The position numbers and the translations under genes are program-made. This document shows, piece after piece, positions 7,536-15,888 of a stretch of 36,617 nucleotides of DNA; position 1 is the first letter of the stretch; each line of letters begins with the position of its first letter. Origin of the DNA: Verrucomicrobiota bacterium (GTDB lineage Bacteria; Verrucomicrobiota; Verrucomicrobiia; Verrucomicrobiales; Akkermansiaceae). The notes under the pieces were generated by a model. It was not told the origin of the DNA. It did not search any database and was given only the letters and a program-made list of their open reading frames with translations. Where the stretch lies: contig JAURPJ010000028.1 of assembly GCA_030835305.1 (NCBI GenBank), positions 1 through 36,617 on the forward strand, read 5' to 3'.

Positions 7536-9197
7536 TTAGTCGGCATCGGCCATCGTGACTCCAATAACTTCGGCCGCCGAAGTCATTCCAACGAGAACCT
7601 TTCGAATTCCGTCCTCCCGAAGAGTCCGCATTCCCAATTCCCGTGCACGACGACGGAGTTGCGGGGTGCTGAGATCCTGGTTGATCAAGTGACGGACCTC
7701 GTCATCCACAAGGAAGATCTCGAAAATCCCAATTCGACCACGATAGCCGGTATCACGGCAATTTTCGCAGCCCACCGGCCCCATGATCTTGGCATCCGCC
7801 AATTGAGCAGGATCAATGTTCAACATCCGTAACTCTTTTTCATCAAGGACGGCAGGGGCCTTGCACTTGTCGCAGAGCTTTCGGACCAATCGCTGGGCAA
7901 GGATCGCACGAACCGCCGAGGCAATCAGGAATTTCTTAATCCCCATATCGGCAAGTCGGGCCACTGAACTCGGAGCATCGTTGGTGTGAAGAGTGGAGAA
8001 CACCAAGTGACCGGTCAGCGACGCGTTGATCGCGATATTCGCAGTTTCGCCATCTCGAATCTCCCCGACCATGATGATGTTCGGCGCCTGCCGCAGCATC
8101 GAACGAAGCGCGGCTGCGAAAGTCATGCCAATGTCAGATCGGACCATCACCTGATTGATTCCAGCCAACTCATACTCGACCGGGTCCTCAACAGTAATAA
8201 TCTTTTTGTCCGGCTTGTTAATCTCGTTCAAACAAGCATACAGGGTTGTGGTTTTACCCGATCCAGTCGGCCCGGTCACCAAAATGATCCCATCAGGAAG
8301 TCTGAGAAGCTCGGCAAAAATTGCCTGATCATCAGAGAGAAATCCCAGCTGTGGAAGCCCGAGACTCAACGCGGACTTATCAAGAATACGCATAACAATA
8401 CTCTCGCCGTGGTTGGACGGCACGGAAGAAACACGAAGGTCGACCTCTTTCCCACCCATTTTGACCTGAATTCGTCCATCCTGGGGAATCCGTTTCTCGG
8501 CAATACTCATAGAGCCACTCATCACCTTGAGACGAGCAATAACCGCCGGCAACAGCTTCTTGGGGTGGTTGGCGACTTCGATCAATTTACCGTCCAGGCG
8601 ATTTCTAATTCGCAAAGAGGTTTCAAGCGGTTCGATGTGGATGTCACTAGCGCGCATTTTGAAGGCATCAACCAAAATTCCGGACACCAGTTTAATTACC
8701 GGAGCGTCAGAATCATCAGACCCAATATCCCCCATCACCTGAAGTTCGCTGGCATCAGCCTGACCCACTTCATCTCCGAAAATTTGCTCCCAGGCGGTTT
8801 GAATCCCCTTCGGTGGAGCCGCATAAAACTGACACTCCCGATTTACAATATGCGGAATTGCATCCTGAGCCTCAAAATCGAGCACATCTGCAAGAGCGAT
8901 GCTAAGGTAAGACCCATCGTCCGAAAACGGAACCGCATTAAAGCGACGGCAATCAGTCAGCGAAAGATAGTTTTTGAAGGCAGGATCGATAAACCCGCTG
9001 GCCAGATCGATGACATGTGTCCCGACGTTCGCCGCCGAAACCTCGGCAATAGCAGTCTCGGTGATATCTCCATGTTCAAGGAAATGCTGGATCAAGCCCT
9101 CATCTCCGAGCTTTCCCCGGATTTCTTCGACGTGCTCGAAGGTCAAGTGGCCTCCCTCGACCAACAACTGGATCAAATAGTCTTCGTTTGAATACAC
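7536..9197 (-). CDS. PilB/GspE-type assembly ATPase, first copy
   Basis: 553 residues, starting at GTG (9197) with no strong Shine-Dalgarno. An MshE-like N-terminal domain covers about 1-145. Walker A is GPTGSGKTTT at 309-318, Walker B IIMVGEIRD, with SLTGHLVFSTLHTNDA and the Cys pairs CDKC and CENC. Compared with its neighbour, the arginine finger/Asp box read differently (IITVEDPVEYE against LLTAEDPVEYD) and the N-terminal domains have diverged strongly. It heads the pilus/secretion gene run after a 143-base gap. Having two PilB-type ATPases with one PilC suggests two specialised motors or alternate use with other pilus loci elsewhere in the genome. Confidence 0.95.
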   Translation of the reverse strand: MYSNEDYLIQLLVEGGHLTFEHVEEIRGKLGDEGLIQHFLEHGDITETAIAEVSAANVGTHVIDLASGFIDPAFKNYLSLTDCRRFNAVPFSDDGSYLSIALADVLDFEAQDAIPHIVNRECQFYAAPPKGIQTAWEQIFGDEVGQADASELQVMGDIGSDDSDAPVIKLVSGILVDAFKMRASDIHIEPLETSLRIRNRLDGKLIEVANHPKKLLPAVIARLKVMSGSMSIAEKRIPQDGRIQVKMGGKEVDLRVSSVPSNHGESIVMRILDKSALSLGLPQLGFLSDDQAIFAELLRLPDGIILVTGPTGSGKTTTLYACLNEINKPDKKIITVEDPVEYELAGINQVMVRSDIGMTFAAALRSMLRQAPNIIMVGEIRDGETANIAINASLTGHLVFSTLHTNDAPSSVARLADMGIKKFLIASAVRAILAQRLVRKLCDKCKAPAVLDEKELRMLNIDPAQLADAKIMGPVGCENCRDTGYRGRIGIFEIFLVDDEVRHLINQDLSTPQLRRRARELGMRTLREDGIRKVLVGMTSAAEVIGVTMADAD

Positions 9198-9297
9198 GGT
9201 GTAAAATTCGTTGTGCGTTTTTAGGTGTGTGGGTCACCAGACAAGTGGACGACCACTCACCCAGCGTTTTTAGGACACTGCGGAAATGAGGGTAAGG

Positions 9298-9303
9298 TGT
9301 CAA
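9298..9303 (-). promoter_or_regulatory. Candidate -35 box for the pilus operon
   Basis: The 143-base gap between ybeY and the first pilB contains an exact TTGACA on the minus strand. No good -10 box is found 16-18 bases downstream, so this is weak. The same gap has a small hairpin (AGTGG-ACGA-CCACT at 9244-9257) in what would be the leader. A promoter somewhere in this gap is plausible because the genes upstream serve a different purpose. Confidence 0.25.
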
Positions 9304-9340
9304 CCAGTCGGAACCGATTGATGTAAAAAAAATCGAACAA

Positions 9341-9772
9341 TCAGGCCAGATCGGCAAATACCTCTGTAAAAAGCTCTTCCTGACGATCCGCCATCACCCT
9401 CTCCTCCACCGGATCATGATCGTCGAACCCCGCAAGGTGAAGCATCCCGTGAATCCCATAAAGCGCGATCTCCCGGTCAACGCTAGTTTTGTACTCAAGG
9501 GATTGTCGAGCAGCCGTCTCAACTCCAATCAACAATTCGCCATGTTCAAAGGTGATAACGTCGGTTGTCCTGGCATCTGCTAAAAACTCGCCGTGCAAGC
9601 GCGCCATTTCATCGTCATCCAACAAAGTTACCTCAATCCCTCCAAGATCAGAAATCACACCCACCCCGGCTCCACGCAGGATGCCAAATACCTCGGCCCA
9701 ACCAGATTCCAGCAGCTCTAGAAATGCTCCGGAAAAATTCTGGGTTGAACATCTGGGATAAATCTCGACCAT
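9341..9772 (-). CDS. ybeY: Endoribonuclease YbeY (rRNA maturation factor)
   Basis: Zinc-dependent single-strand RNase acting in 16S rRNA 3' processing and ribosome quality control. The signature GIHGMLHLAGFDDHD holds the metal-binding His residues (HGxLHL-x-G-[YF]-D), and VITFEHGELLIGVE matches the conserved DVLSFP-..-GDI region. The ATG at 9772 was chosen because GAGGAAGGGA precedes it; a GTG at 9784, overlapping the preceding stop in GTGA, would add four residues. The length (143 residues) is normal. An upstream 7TM-HD gene beside ybeY is the arrangement known from many bacteria (PgpH-YbeY), which supports both calls. Confidence 0.93.
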   Translation of the reverse strand: MVEIYPRCSTQNFSGAFLELLESGWAEVFGILRGAGVGVISDLGGIEVTLLDDDEMARLHGEFLADARTTDVITFEHGELLIGVETAARQSLEYKTSVDREIALYGIHGMLHLAGFDDHDPVEERVMADRQEELFTEVFADLA

Positions 9773-9780
9773 TCCCTTCC

Positions 9781-11406
9781 TCACTGACGTCGCCGGCGCA
9801 CCTTCTCGATCTCCTCTACCGAAAAAACTTTTTCGCCCTTTCCTGAGAGATCGGACGGAGCATCTTCAATCTGCTCCTTGGGATACTCGATCCGCGCGTG
9901 CAGCATGCTTCGGAGAGTTGTGGCAAAAATCTTCCGGATCGTTGTCAACTCAGTCATGGTCAGTCCAGAAGCATCCAACTGACCGTCACGCACCCTCTTA
10001 AAGACAATCTCATCCACCAAAGACCGAATCCTACTAGGAGAGGGCTTTGCAATCGTCCTTGAGGCGCTCTCAATGGCATCTGCGAGCGAAATAATCCCAC
10101 TTTCACGAGTCTGGGGAATCGGCCCCGGATAGCGAAAACTTTTTTCATCCACCTTGGGCAGGTCATCGGCATCAGTCGTCCCGTTGCCCTCCTCGATTTC
10201 GTGCTTCTGCAGCCGCTCCTGAGCTTTCCGGTAGAAGTAGTAAACCAATGAATCACCGTGGTGCTCCTGAATCACCTCAAGAATCCTTGGGTTCAACTTA
10301 TTTTTGATCGCCAGATCCACCCCGTCCTTCACATGGGCCACAATGATAAGGGCACTCATCGTCGGCGTCAGGCCATCATGAGGATTCAAGCCACCTTGGT
10401 TCTCGATGAAATACTCCGGCTTATTCAACTTCCCGATATCATGAAAATAGGCACAAACCCGACTCATGACCGCATTCGCTCCAATTGCCTCCGCCGCGCT
10501 CTCAGCCAAAGATGCCACAATCAAACTGTGGTGGAAGGTTCCCGGTGCCTCAATCTGCATTTTGCGCAGCAAAGGGTGATTTAAATCACTGAGCTCCAAC
10601 CAAGAAATCTCGGTCGTCAAACCAAACAGGCCCTCGAGCAGCGGAAGAATCCCACCCACAAACAAGCCGGTCAAAAGCCCTGCCGAAAGCGCGATCAGGC
10701 AGGCCTTGCCGAAAATCCTCCAACTTTCGGCGCTGCCCATCTGGAGGGCGCTCAGAGCAATCTTGCCAAAAACCAAGTCGACAACAAGAGCCATGATCCC
10801 AACCCACAGACCGGCCCGCAGGAGACGCCCGCGTTTGCTCACCCGCTTAGTGGCAAAGACCGCAGTCAGACCACAAACAAGACTGATCGCAAAGAAGGCC
10901 CAACGATCATCACTCGGAACCGTCAATGCACCAAAAAGACTGACAAAAACCGAAGAATAAACCCCGGCACGCTGACCGAGCAGCACCGAATGCACCATCG
11001 GAGCCAGCGCCATCGGCATCACCAAAAACTCATAGTGCTCACCAAGATCTGAATTCAAAGTGACCCCGCAAGCCAACCTCACCACCCCGAGGTGAATTAA
11101 TATCCCCCCGAAGACCAGAAGCACGCTGCCGTTTCGGCGGGCCGACTGCTGATGATTGAGGTGAAAAATCGCGAGACCACAGACGATAATGACGACCGCT
11201 TCGGGAGCCCGGGAATCACTATCCTGCAGCCCAAAGAACAATCCAACCATCCCAAGAGCGAATCCCAGATAAAGGCCCCCTCGAACAACCAGACTCCGGT
11301 CCATCGCACCAAGAGCGCCGCCGTCGGTGCTGGTGCGACGCTTCTTTCCAGAAGAAAGGCCCTGCTGAACCAATCTCCATCGCCTGATTTGATCAACGAG
11401 TCCCAA
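9781..11406 (-). CDS. 7TM-HD phosphohydrolase, PgpH-like (likely cyclic-di-AMP phosphodiesterase)
   Basis: 541 residues, probably starting at TTG (11406) preceded by AGGA. Residues 1-40 are basic and cytoplasmic; about seven membrane helices follow (roughly 44-60, 70-83, 94-115, 127-160, 170-187, 200-220, 235-262). The C-terminal cytoplasmic HD domain includes GTFHHSLIVASLAE (about 299-312), the catalytic YFHDIGKLNKPEYF (HD at 322-323), HVKDGVDLA, and EHHGDSLVYYFY. In PgpH of Listeria this fold cleaves cyclic-di-AMP. The large extracellular sensor domain found before the first helix in canonical PgpH is missing here, so the protein is shorter than usual. Its neighbour ybeY fits the family. 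The substrate is inferred, not shown. Confidence 0.85.
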   Translation of the reverse strand: MGLVDQIRRWRLVQQGLSSGKKRRTSTDGGALGAMDRSLVVRGGLYLGFALGMVGLFFGLQDSDSRAPEAVVIIVCGLAIFHLNHQQSARRNGSVLLVFGGILIHLGVVRLACGVTLNSDLGEHYEFLVMPMALAPMVHSVLLGQRAGVYSSVFVSLFGALTVPSDDRWAFFAISLVCGLTAVFATKRVSKRGRLLRAGLWVGIMALVVDLVFGKIALSALQMGSAESWRIFGKACLIALSAGLLTGLFVGGILPLLEGLFGLTTEISWLELSDLNHPLLRKMQIEAPGTFHHSLIVASLAESAAEAIGANAVMSRVCAYFHDIGKLNKPEYFIENQGGLNPHDGLTPTMSALIIVAHVKDGVDLAIKNKLNPRILEVIQEHHGDSLVYYFYRKAQERLQKHEIEEGNGTTDADDLPKVDEKSFRYPGPIPQTRESGIISLADAIESASRTIAKPSPSRIRSLVDEIVFKRVRDGQLDASGLTMTELTTIRKIFATTLRSMLHARIEYPKEQIEDAPSDLSGKGEKVFSVEEIEKVRRRRQ

Positions 11407-11525
11407 AATAACGATCCTGGTTAAACGCTCCGTCGTAAGAACAGAGTGGGGTTGGTATAGACCTCACGGTGAACCTCCGCAAGGACGAAGACCCAAACCC
11501 GTCGAAACGGACGGAAACCTTAAAT

Positions 11526-11837
11526 TTAACCAAGGCGGAAGACAATCCGCGCCTTCGTGGTGTCATACGGAGACATCTCCATTTTAACACGATCGCCGAC
11601 CACTAGGCGAATGAAGCGCTTTCTCATCTTTCCGGAAATGTGCGCCAGGACCTCGTGGCCACTCGGAAGAGCGACCTTGAACATTGTTCCTGCCAGTACG
11701 GCTGAAATTGTCCCCTCGATTTCGACAGACTTCTGCTCACTGCCTTCCTCCGAATTACGATCACTCTTGTCGATACTACGACGTCCGCGCCGACGGCCTC
11801 CGCCGCCGCCTCTTCGGAAATTTCTTGGTCTAGCGAT
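11526..11837 (-). CDS. infA: Translation initiation factor IF-1 with an Arg/Gly-rich N-terminus and no standard start codon
   Basis: The S1/OB-fold core is unmistakable: VEIEGTISAVLAGTMFKVAL, GHEVLAHISGKMRKRFIRLV and GDRVKMEMSPYDTTKARI, closing at TAA (11526-11528). The frame opens after a TAA at 11841-11843 and reads GTT ATC GCT AGA CCA. It contains no ATG, GTG or TTG before the core; the ATC at 11837 is used here only as the nominal start. It would give 103 residues with a basic RNFRRGGGGGRRRGRRS extension (core begins near residue 38), against about 72 for ordinary IF-1. Inside, GGAGG (11747-11751) lies 6 bases before a GTG (11740), but that GTG is one frame off. A lost base, a non-AUG start or a frame change are all possible. 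Confidence 0.85.
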   Translation of the reverse strand: MARPRNFRRGGGGGRRRGRRSIDKSDRNSEEGSEQKSVEIEGTISAVLAGTMFKVALPSGHEVLAHISGKMRKRFIRLVVGDRVKMEMSPYDTTKARIVFRLG

Positions 11838-11979
11838 AACTTAAAATAGTTGGGATTACAGGGGTGGCATACGCCGCCGCAGGAACTATGCGACCCCAAA
11901 ACCTCCTTAGCAATGGAAAAAAAGCTGATTCAACCACGAACACTCCACAACAGAACAACCACAAATAGTCTTATCAACA

Positions 11980-12011
11980 TATCGCGATACGTAGATTTGA
12001 ACTTGCAAATC
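11980..12011 (+). promoter_or_regulatory. Palindrome plus hairpin in the metH leader
   Basis: The 210 bases between infA and the split metH genes contain no gene. They hold a perfect 10-bp palindrome, TATCGCGATA (11980-11989), followed four bases later by a 6-bp hairpin, GATTTG-AACTTG-CAAATC (11994-12011). The palindrome has the form of a dimeric repressor operator, the hairpin that of a leader element. A cobalamin or SAM riboswitch was looked for by eye and not recognised. The regulator is unknown. Confidence 0.35.
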
Positions 12012-12047
12012 GCTTCATAGTTCCGAAAGTCCGCCTAAGGCAAGCCA

Positions 12048-13145
12048 ATGACAACCAACCTCAAGGAAGAACTTAAGTCCGCCCTCTCCGAGCGAATCCT
12101 GATCCTCGACGGGGCCATGGGAACCACCATCCGAGGGTATGAACTCTCAGAAGCAGACGCACGCGGTGAACGCTTTCGCGACAACCACGAGGACCTGTTG
12201 AATAACGGCGACATTCTCTCCATCACCCGACCCGGCGTCATCGCCGACATCCACAAACGCTTTTATGAAGCCGGATCGGACATCTGCGAAACCAACACCT
12301 TTTCCGGAACCGTTCTGGCTCAATCCGAATTTTTCGTCGAAGACCCGCGCAAAACCGGGGGAAGAAAAGATCCTGAGTTCTTTGAGTACCAAGTCCTGAA
12401 CAACCGCAAACTCCAGGATCTCGTCCACGAACTGAACATCAAATCAGTCCAGCTCGCAAAAACACAAGCCGACCGGGTTGCCCAGAACGACGGGCGTAAA
12501 CGCTACGTCGCCGGGGCCATCGGCCCCCTGACCGTCTCCCTCACCAACGTCGTCGATCCTAACGACACCTCCTTCCGCCCGGTTACCTTCGACCAGGTCA
12601 AGCAAACCTACCGCCACCAAATCGACGCCCTTCTCGAGGCAGATTGCGACATCCTCATGGTCGAAACCATCTTCGATTCACTTAACGCCAAAGCCGCTCT
12701 CGTTGCGATCAAGGAATCACAAACCAATGCTCCGGTTATTATTTCCGCCGCCGTTGGCCGAGGTGGAGAAACCATGATCTCCGCTCAAAAAGTCGAAGCG
12801 CTTTGGAATACCTTCGCCCATGTCGATCCCCTCGCCATCGGCCTCAATTGCTCTCTGGGCCCCGACCTCATGGAACCCTTTCTACGCGACCTTGGCAAAG
12901 CTGCTACCACGCACATCTCGTGCTACCCAAACGCCGGGCTTCCCAACCCCCTTGCCCCCACCGGCTTCGACTTGGAACCGCATCACATGCACGATTATAT
13001 CGCCGCCTTTGCAGAGGCCGGACTCCTCAATCTCGCCGGCGGCTGCTGCGGCAATACCCCGGAGCACATCGCTGCTATCGCCAAATCCGTGCAAGGCAGA
13101 GCCCCCCGCCAAATTCCCGTCCTCGGCCTAGAATTCTCACATTAA
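12048..13145 (+). CDS. metH: Methionine synthase, separate homocysteine-binding subunit (MetH N-terminal part)
   Basis: 365 residues equal to the zinc-dependent homocysteine S-methyltransferase module of MetH. Landmarks are RILILDGAMGTTIRGYELSE at the start, ETNTFSGT, VETIFDSLNAKAAL, and the three zinc ligands: Cys268 in GLNCSLGP and Cys333/Cys334 in GGCCGNTPEH. In E. coli MetH this module is joined to the folate and B12 modules; here it ends with TAA and the next gene starts three bases later. Together the two proteins (365 + 912) match the length of one whole MetH (about 1230). They should act together to move a methyl group from methyl-tetrahydrofolate via cobalamin to homocysteine. No frameshift is needed to explain the break, since both ends are tidy. 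Confidence 0.95.
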   Translation: MTTNLKEELKSALSERILILDGAMGTTIRGYELSEADARGERFRDNHEDLLNNGDILSITRPGVIADIHKRFYEAGSDICETNTFSGTVLAQSEFFVEDPRKTGGRKDPEFFEYQVLNNRKLQDLVHELNIKSVQLAKTQADRVAQNDGRKRYVAGAIGPLTVSLTNVVDPNDTSFRPVTFDQVKQTYRHQIDALLEADCDILMVETIFDSLNAKAALVAIKESQTNAPVIISAAVGRGGETMISAQKVEALWNTFAHVDPLAIGLNCSLGPDLMEPFLRDLGKAATTHISCYPNAGLPNPLAPTGFDLEPHHMHDYIAAFAEAGLLNLAGGCCGNTPEHIAAIAKSVQGRAPRQIPVLGLEFSH

Positions 13146-13148
13146 GAC

Positions 13149-15887
13149 ATGTCCACCATCCCACGCCTCCTCCGCCTCTCCGGCACCGAAGCTTACAATC
13201 ATACTCCCGACAAAAACTTCCTGATGATCGGGGAACGCACCAACGTTGCCGGTTCCCCGCGCTTCCGCAAACTGATCAAGGAAGACAAACTCGAAGACGC
13301 CCTCGAAGTTGCGCGCCAGCAAGTCGAAAATGGAGCCAACGTCATCGACGTATGCTTCGATGACGGTCTCATAGACGGCAAGGCCATGATGGCCAAATTC
13401 CTCGACCTCATCCAAGCCGAGCCCGATATTCAAGCCGTTCCCATCATGGTCGATTCCTCAAAATGGGAAATCATCGAGGAAGGCCTTAAGCATCTTCAAG
13501 GCAAGGGAATCGTCAACTCCATCTCCCTCAAAGAAGGTGAGGAATCCTTCAAAGCCAATGCCCGACATATTCTGAATTACGGAGCCGCCGTCGTGGTCAT
13601 GGCCTTTGATGAACAGGGCCAGGCCGCCACCTACGGGGACAAATGCCGCATTTGTCAGCGGGCCTATGATATCCTCGTCGATGAGGTCGGCTTCCCTCCC
13701 CAGGACATAATCTTTGACCCCAATATTCTTACCGTCGCCACCGGTATCGAGGAGCACAACAACTACGCCCTCGACTTCATCAACGCGACCCGATGGATCA
13801 AGGAGAACCTCCCCTTCGCAAAGGTATCCGGTGGCGTCTCCAACATCTCTTTCTCCTTCCGTGGCAACAACCCCGTTCGCGAAGCCATGCACTCCGCCTT
13901 CCTCTACCACGCCGCCCGGGCCGGCATGGACATGGGCATCGTCAACGCCGGTATGCTCGAGGTTTACGACGAAATCCCAAAACACCTCCTCAAAGCAGTT
14001 GAAAACGTCCTCCTAAACAAGGACGACGGAGCCACCGAACGGCTGCTGGACCTTGCCGAGGAATTCAAGGGACAAGGAGCCAAAAAACTCGTTGAAGACT
14101 TGGCTTGGCGCGAACACCCCGTTGAGAAACGACTTGAGCATTCCCTCCTCAAAGGAATCGACAAATTTATCGACCAGGACACCGAGGAAGCTCTCGCCAA
14201 GTACGATAAACCTTTGAGCGTTATCGAGGGACCACTCATGGACGGCATGGGCATCGTGGGAGACCTCTTCGGAGCCGGAAAAATGTTCCTACCCCAGGTC
14301 GTAAAATCAGCCCGCGTCATGAAAAAATCAGTAGCTTGGCTCGAGCCGCTTATGGAAAAAGAGAGGGAAGAAAAAATCGTGGCGCTGGCCTCCAGCATGT
14401 GCAGCGAGGATCCAGCCCTTTCGCACGAAGAAGCCCGCATCATCGCCACCAGATCTTTCTCAAACGGCAAGGTCATTATGGCCACCGTCAAAGGCGACGT
14501 TCACGACATCGGCAAAAATATCGTCGGAGTCGTCCTCACCTGCAACGGTTTCGATGTCGTCGACATGGGTGTCATGGTTCCTTGCGACAAGATCCTTGAT
14601 GCTGTCGATGAGCACAATGCCGATATTATCGGGCTCTCCGGCCTCATCACTCCCTCGCTGGACGAAATGATCACCGTTGCCAAAGAAGCAGAAAAACGCG
14701 GCTTTGGTAAAAAAGGAATCCCCATCCTCATCGGCGGGGCCACCACCAGCGCTGCTCATACTGCAATCAAAATCTCGGAACACTACTCGGGACCTCTCGT
14801 CCACGTTCTGGATGCCTCACGTTCCGTGCCGGTCACCACCGCTTTGCTCTCCGAAGACCGCGAGAAGTTCATCGCCACCAACGAGGAAAATCACCAAAAA
14901 GCCCGCGAAAAATTTGCCGGAGGAAAGAAGAGAGAGGCACTTTCCATTGAGCAAGCCCGTGCCAATAAGGTCGTCATCGACTGGGCAAACTACAGCCCGC
15001 CCATTCCTGAGTTCACCGGAACCCGCACCATCAAATCCCAATCTCTCCGCGAACTCTCCAACTACATCGACTGGACCCCGTTCTTCCATACCTGGGAACT
15101 CCGCGGCGTCTGGGACTCCGAAACCGAAACCCTCAAAACTCGGAACAAGGAAGGAGAGAAAGTCGCCAAAGAACTATACACAGAGGCAAAAGAACTCCTC
15201 GAAAAAATCATTTCCGAAAAACGCTTCATCGCCTCGGGCATCTACGGCTTCTTCCCCGCCCATTCCAACGGTGACGACTTGATCCTTCCCGCCCAAGACA
15301 CAACCTTTCACACCCTCCGCCAACAAAACAAAAAATCAGGCAAGCCCAACTACGCGCTCAGCGACTACTTGGCTCCTGAACGTGATCACCTTGGAGGCTT
15401 TGTCGTCGGCATTCACGGAGCAGATGAATGGGCGGCCGAACTCCGCGAGCAAAACAACATTGACGAAGCGCTCATAATTCAGGCCCTCGCTGATCGTTTC
15501 GCCGAAGCCTTCGCCGAGCTCCTGCACCATCGCGCCCGCATCGCCTGGGGAATTGAACGCCCCGGCCAATTCACCAAGGCTGAACTCATCCACGAAAAAT
15601 ACCAGGGCATCCGCCCCGCTCCCGGATATCCCAGCCAACCCGACCACACCGAAAAGCCAGTTCTTTTCAGTCTCCTCAACGCGGAAGCAGAAACCGGAGT
15701 CGAACTCACCGAATCCTGCGCTATGCACCCGGGATCGGCCGTTTGCGGACTCTACTTTTCCCACCCCGACTCCCACTACTTCATGATCGACAACCTTCAG
15801 AAGGATCAGATGAAAGACTACGCCAAGCGGAAAAACATGCCGTTGGAAGAAGTTGAAAAGTGGTTGGGGCCCTGGCTTGGATACTAG
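13149..15887 (+). CDS. metH: Methionine synthase, folate/cobalamin/SAM-reactivation subunit
   Basis: 912 residues carrying the rest of cobalamin-dependent methionine synthase. The pterin-binding domain is at about 20-290 ([36 protein letters not shown]). The B12 cap helical domain is near 330-425 ([20 protein letters not shown]). The B12-binding domain has the base-off signature DVHDIGKN with the cobalt-ligating His at 452, then [13 protein letters not shown] and GGATTSAAH. The C-terminal activation domain (about 600-912) has the SAM-binding stretch [13 protein letters not shown]. It lacks only the homocysteine module, supplied by the gene just upstream. Flavodoxin-type electron supply for reactivation must lie elsewhere. 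Confidence 0.96.
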   Translation: MSTIPRLLRLSGTEAYNHTPDKNFLMIGERTNVAGSPRFRKLIKEDKLEDALEVARQQVENGANVIDVCFDDGLIDGKAMMAKFLDLIQAEPDIQAVPIMVDSSKWEIIEEGLKHLQGKGIVNSISLKEGEESFKANARHILNYGAAVVVMAFDEQGQAATYGDKCRICQRAYDILVDEVGFPPQDIIFDPNILTVATGIEEHNNYALDFINATRWIKENLPFAKVSGGVSNISFSFRGNNPVREAMHSAFLYHAARAGMDMGIVNAGMLEVYDEIPKHLLKAVENVLLNKDDGATERLLDLAEEFKGQGAKKLVEDLAWREHPVEKRLEHSLLKGIDKFIDQDTEEALAKYDKPLSVIEGPLMDGMGIVGDLFGAGKMFLPQVVKSARVMKKSVAWLEPLMEKEREEKIVALASSMCSEDPALSHEEARIIATRSFSNGKVIMATVKGDVHDIGKNIVGVVLTCNGFDVVDMGVMVPCDKILDAVDEHNADIIGLSGLITPSLDEMITVAKEAEKRGFGKKGIPILIGGATTSAAHTAIKISEHYSGPLVHVLDASRSVPVTTALLSEDREKFIATNEENHQKAREKFAGGKKREALSIEQARANKVVIDWANYSPPIPEFTGTRTIKSQSLRELSNYIDWTPFFHTWELRGVWDSETETLKTRNKEGEKVAKELYTEAKELLEKIISEKRFIASGIYGFFPAHSNGDDLILPAQDTTFHTLRQQNKKSGKPNYALSDYLAPERDHLGGFVVGIHGADEWAAELREQNNIDEALIIQALADRFAEAFAELLHHRARIAWGIERPGQFTKAELIHEKYQGIRPAPGYPSQPDHTEKPVLFSLLNAEAETGVELTESCAMHPGSAVCGLYFSHPDSHYFMIDNLQKDQMKDYAKRKNMPLEEVEKWLGPWLGY

Positions 15888-15888
15888 C

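Noticed and set aside
7986-9191. Long open frame (401 codons) on the plus strand
   Set aside because: Exact antisense of the first PilB/GspE ATPase, no family resemblance, biased composition; the minus-strand gene explains it.
9244-9257. Hairpin AGTGG-ACGA-CCACT upstream of the first pilB
   Set aside because: Only 5 bp, no T-run; not enough for a terminator or a known RNA element.
11624-11899. 91-codon minus-strand frame overlapping infA
   Set aside because: One frame off from the conserved IF-1 core; its existence comes from the GTG discussed for infA, not from a separate conserved protein.
11838-12047. Cobalamin or SAM riboswitch before the metH genes
   Set aside because: No recognisable conserved core could be found by eye; only a palindrome and a short hairpin are present.
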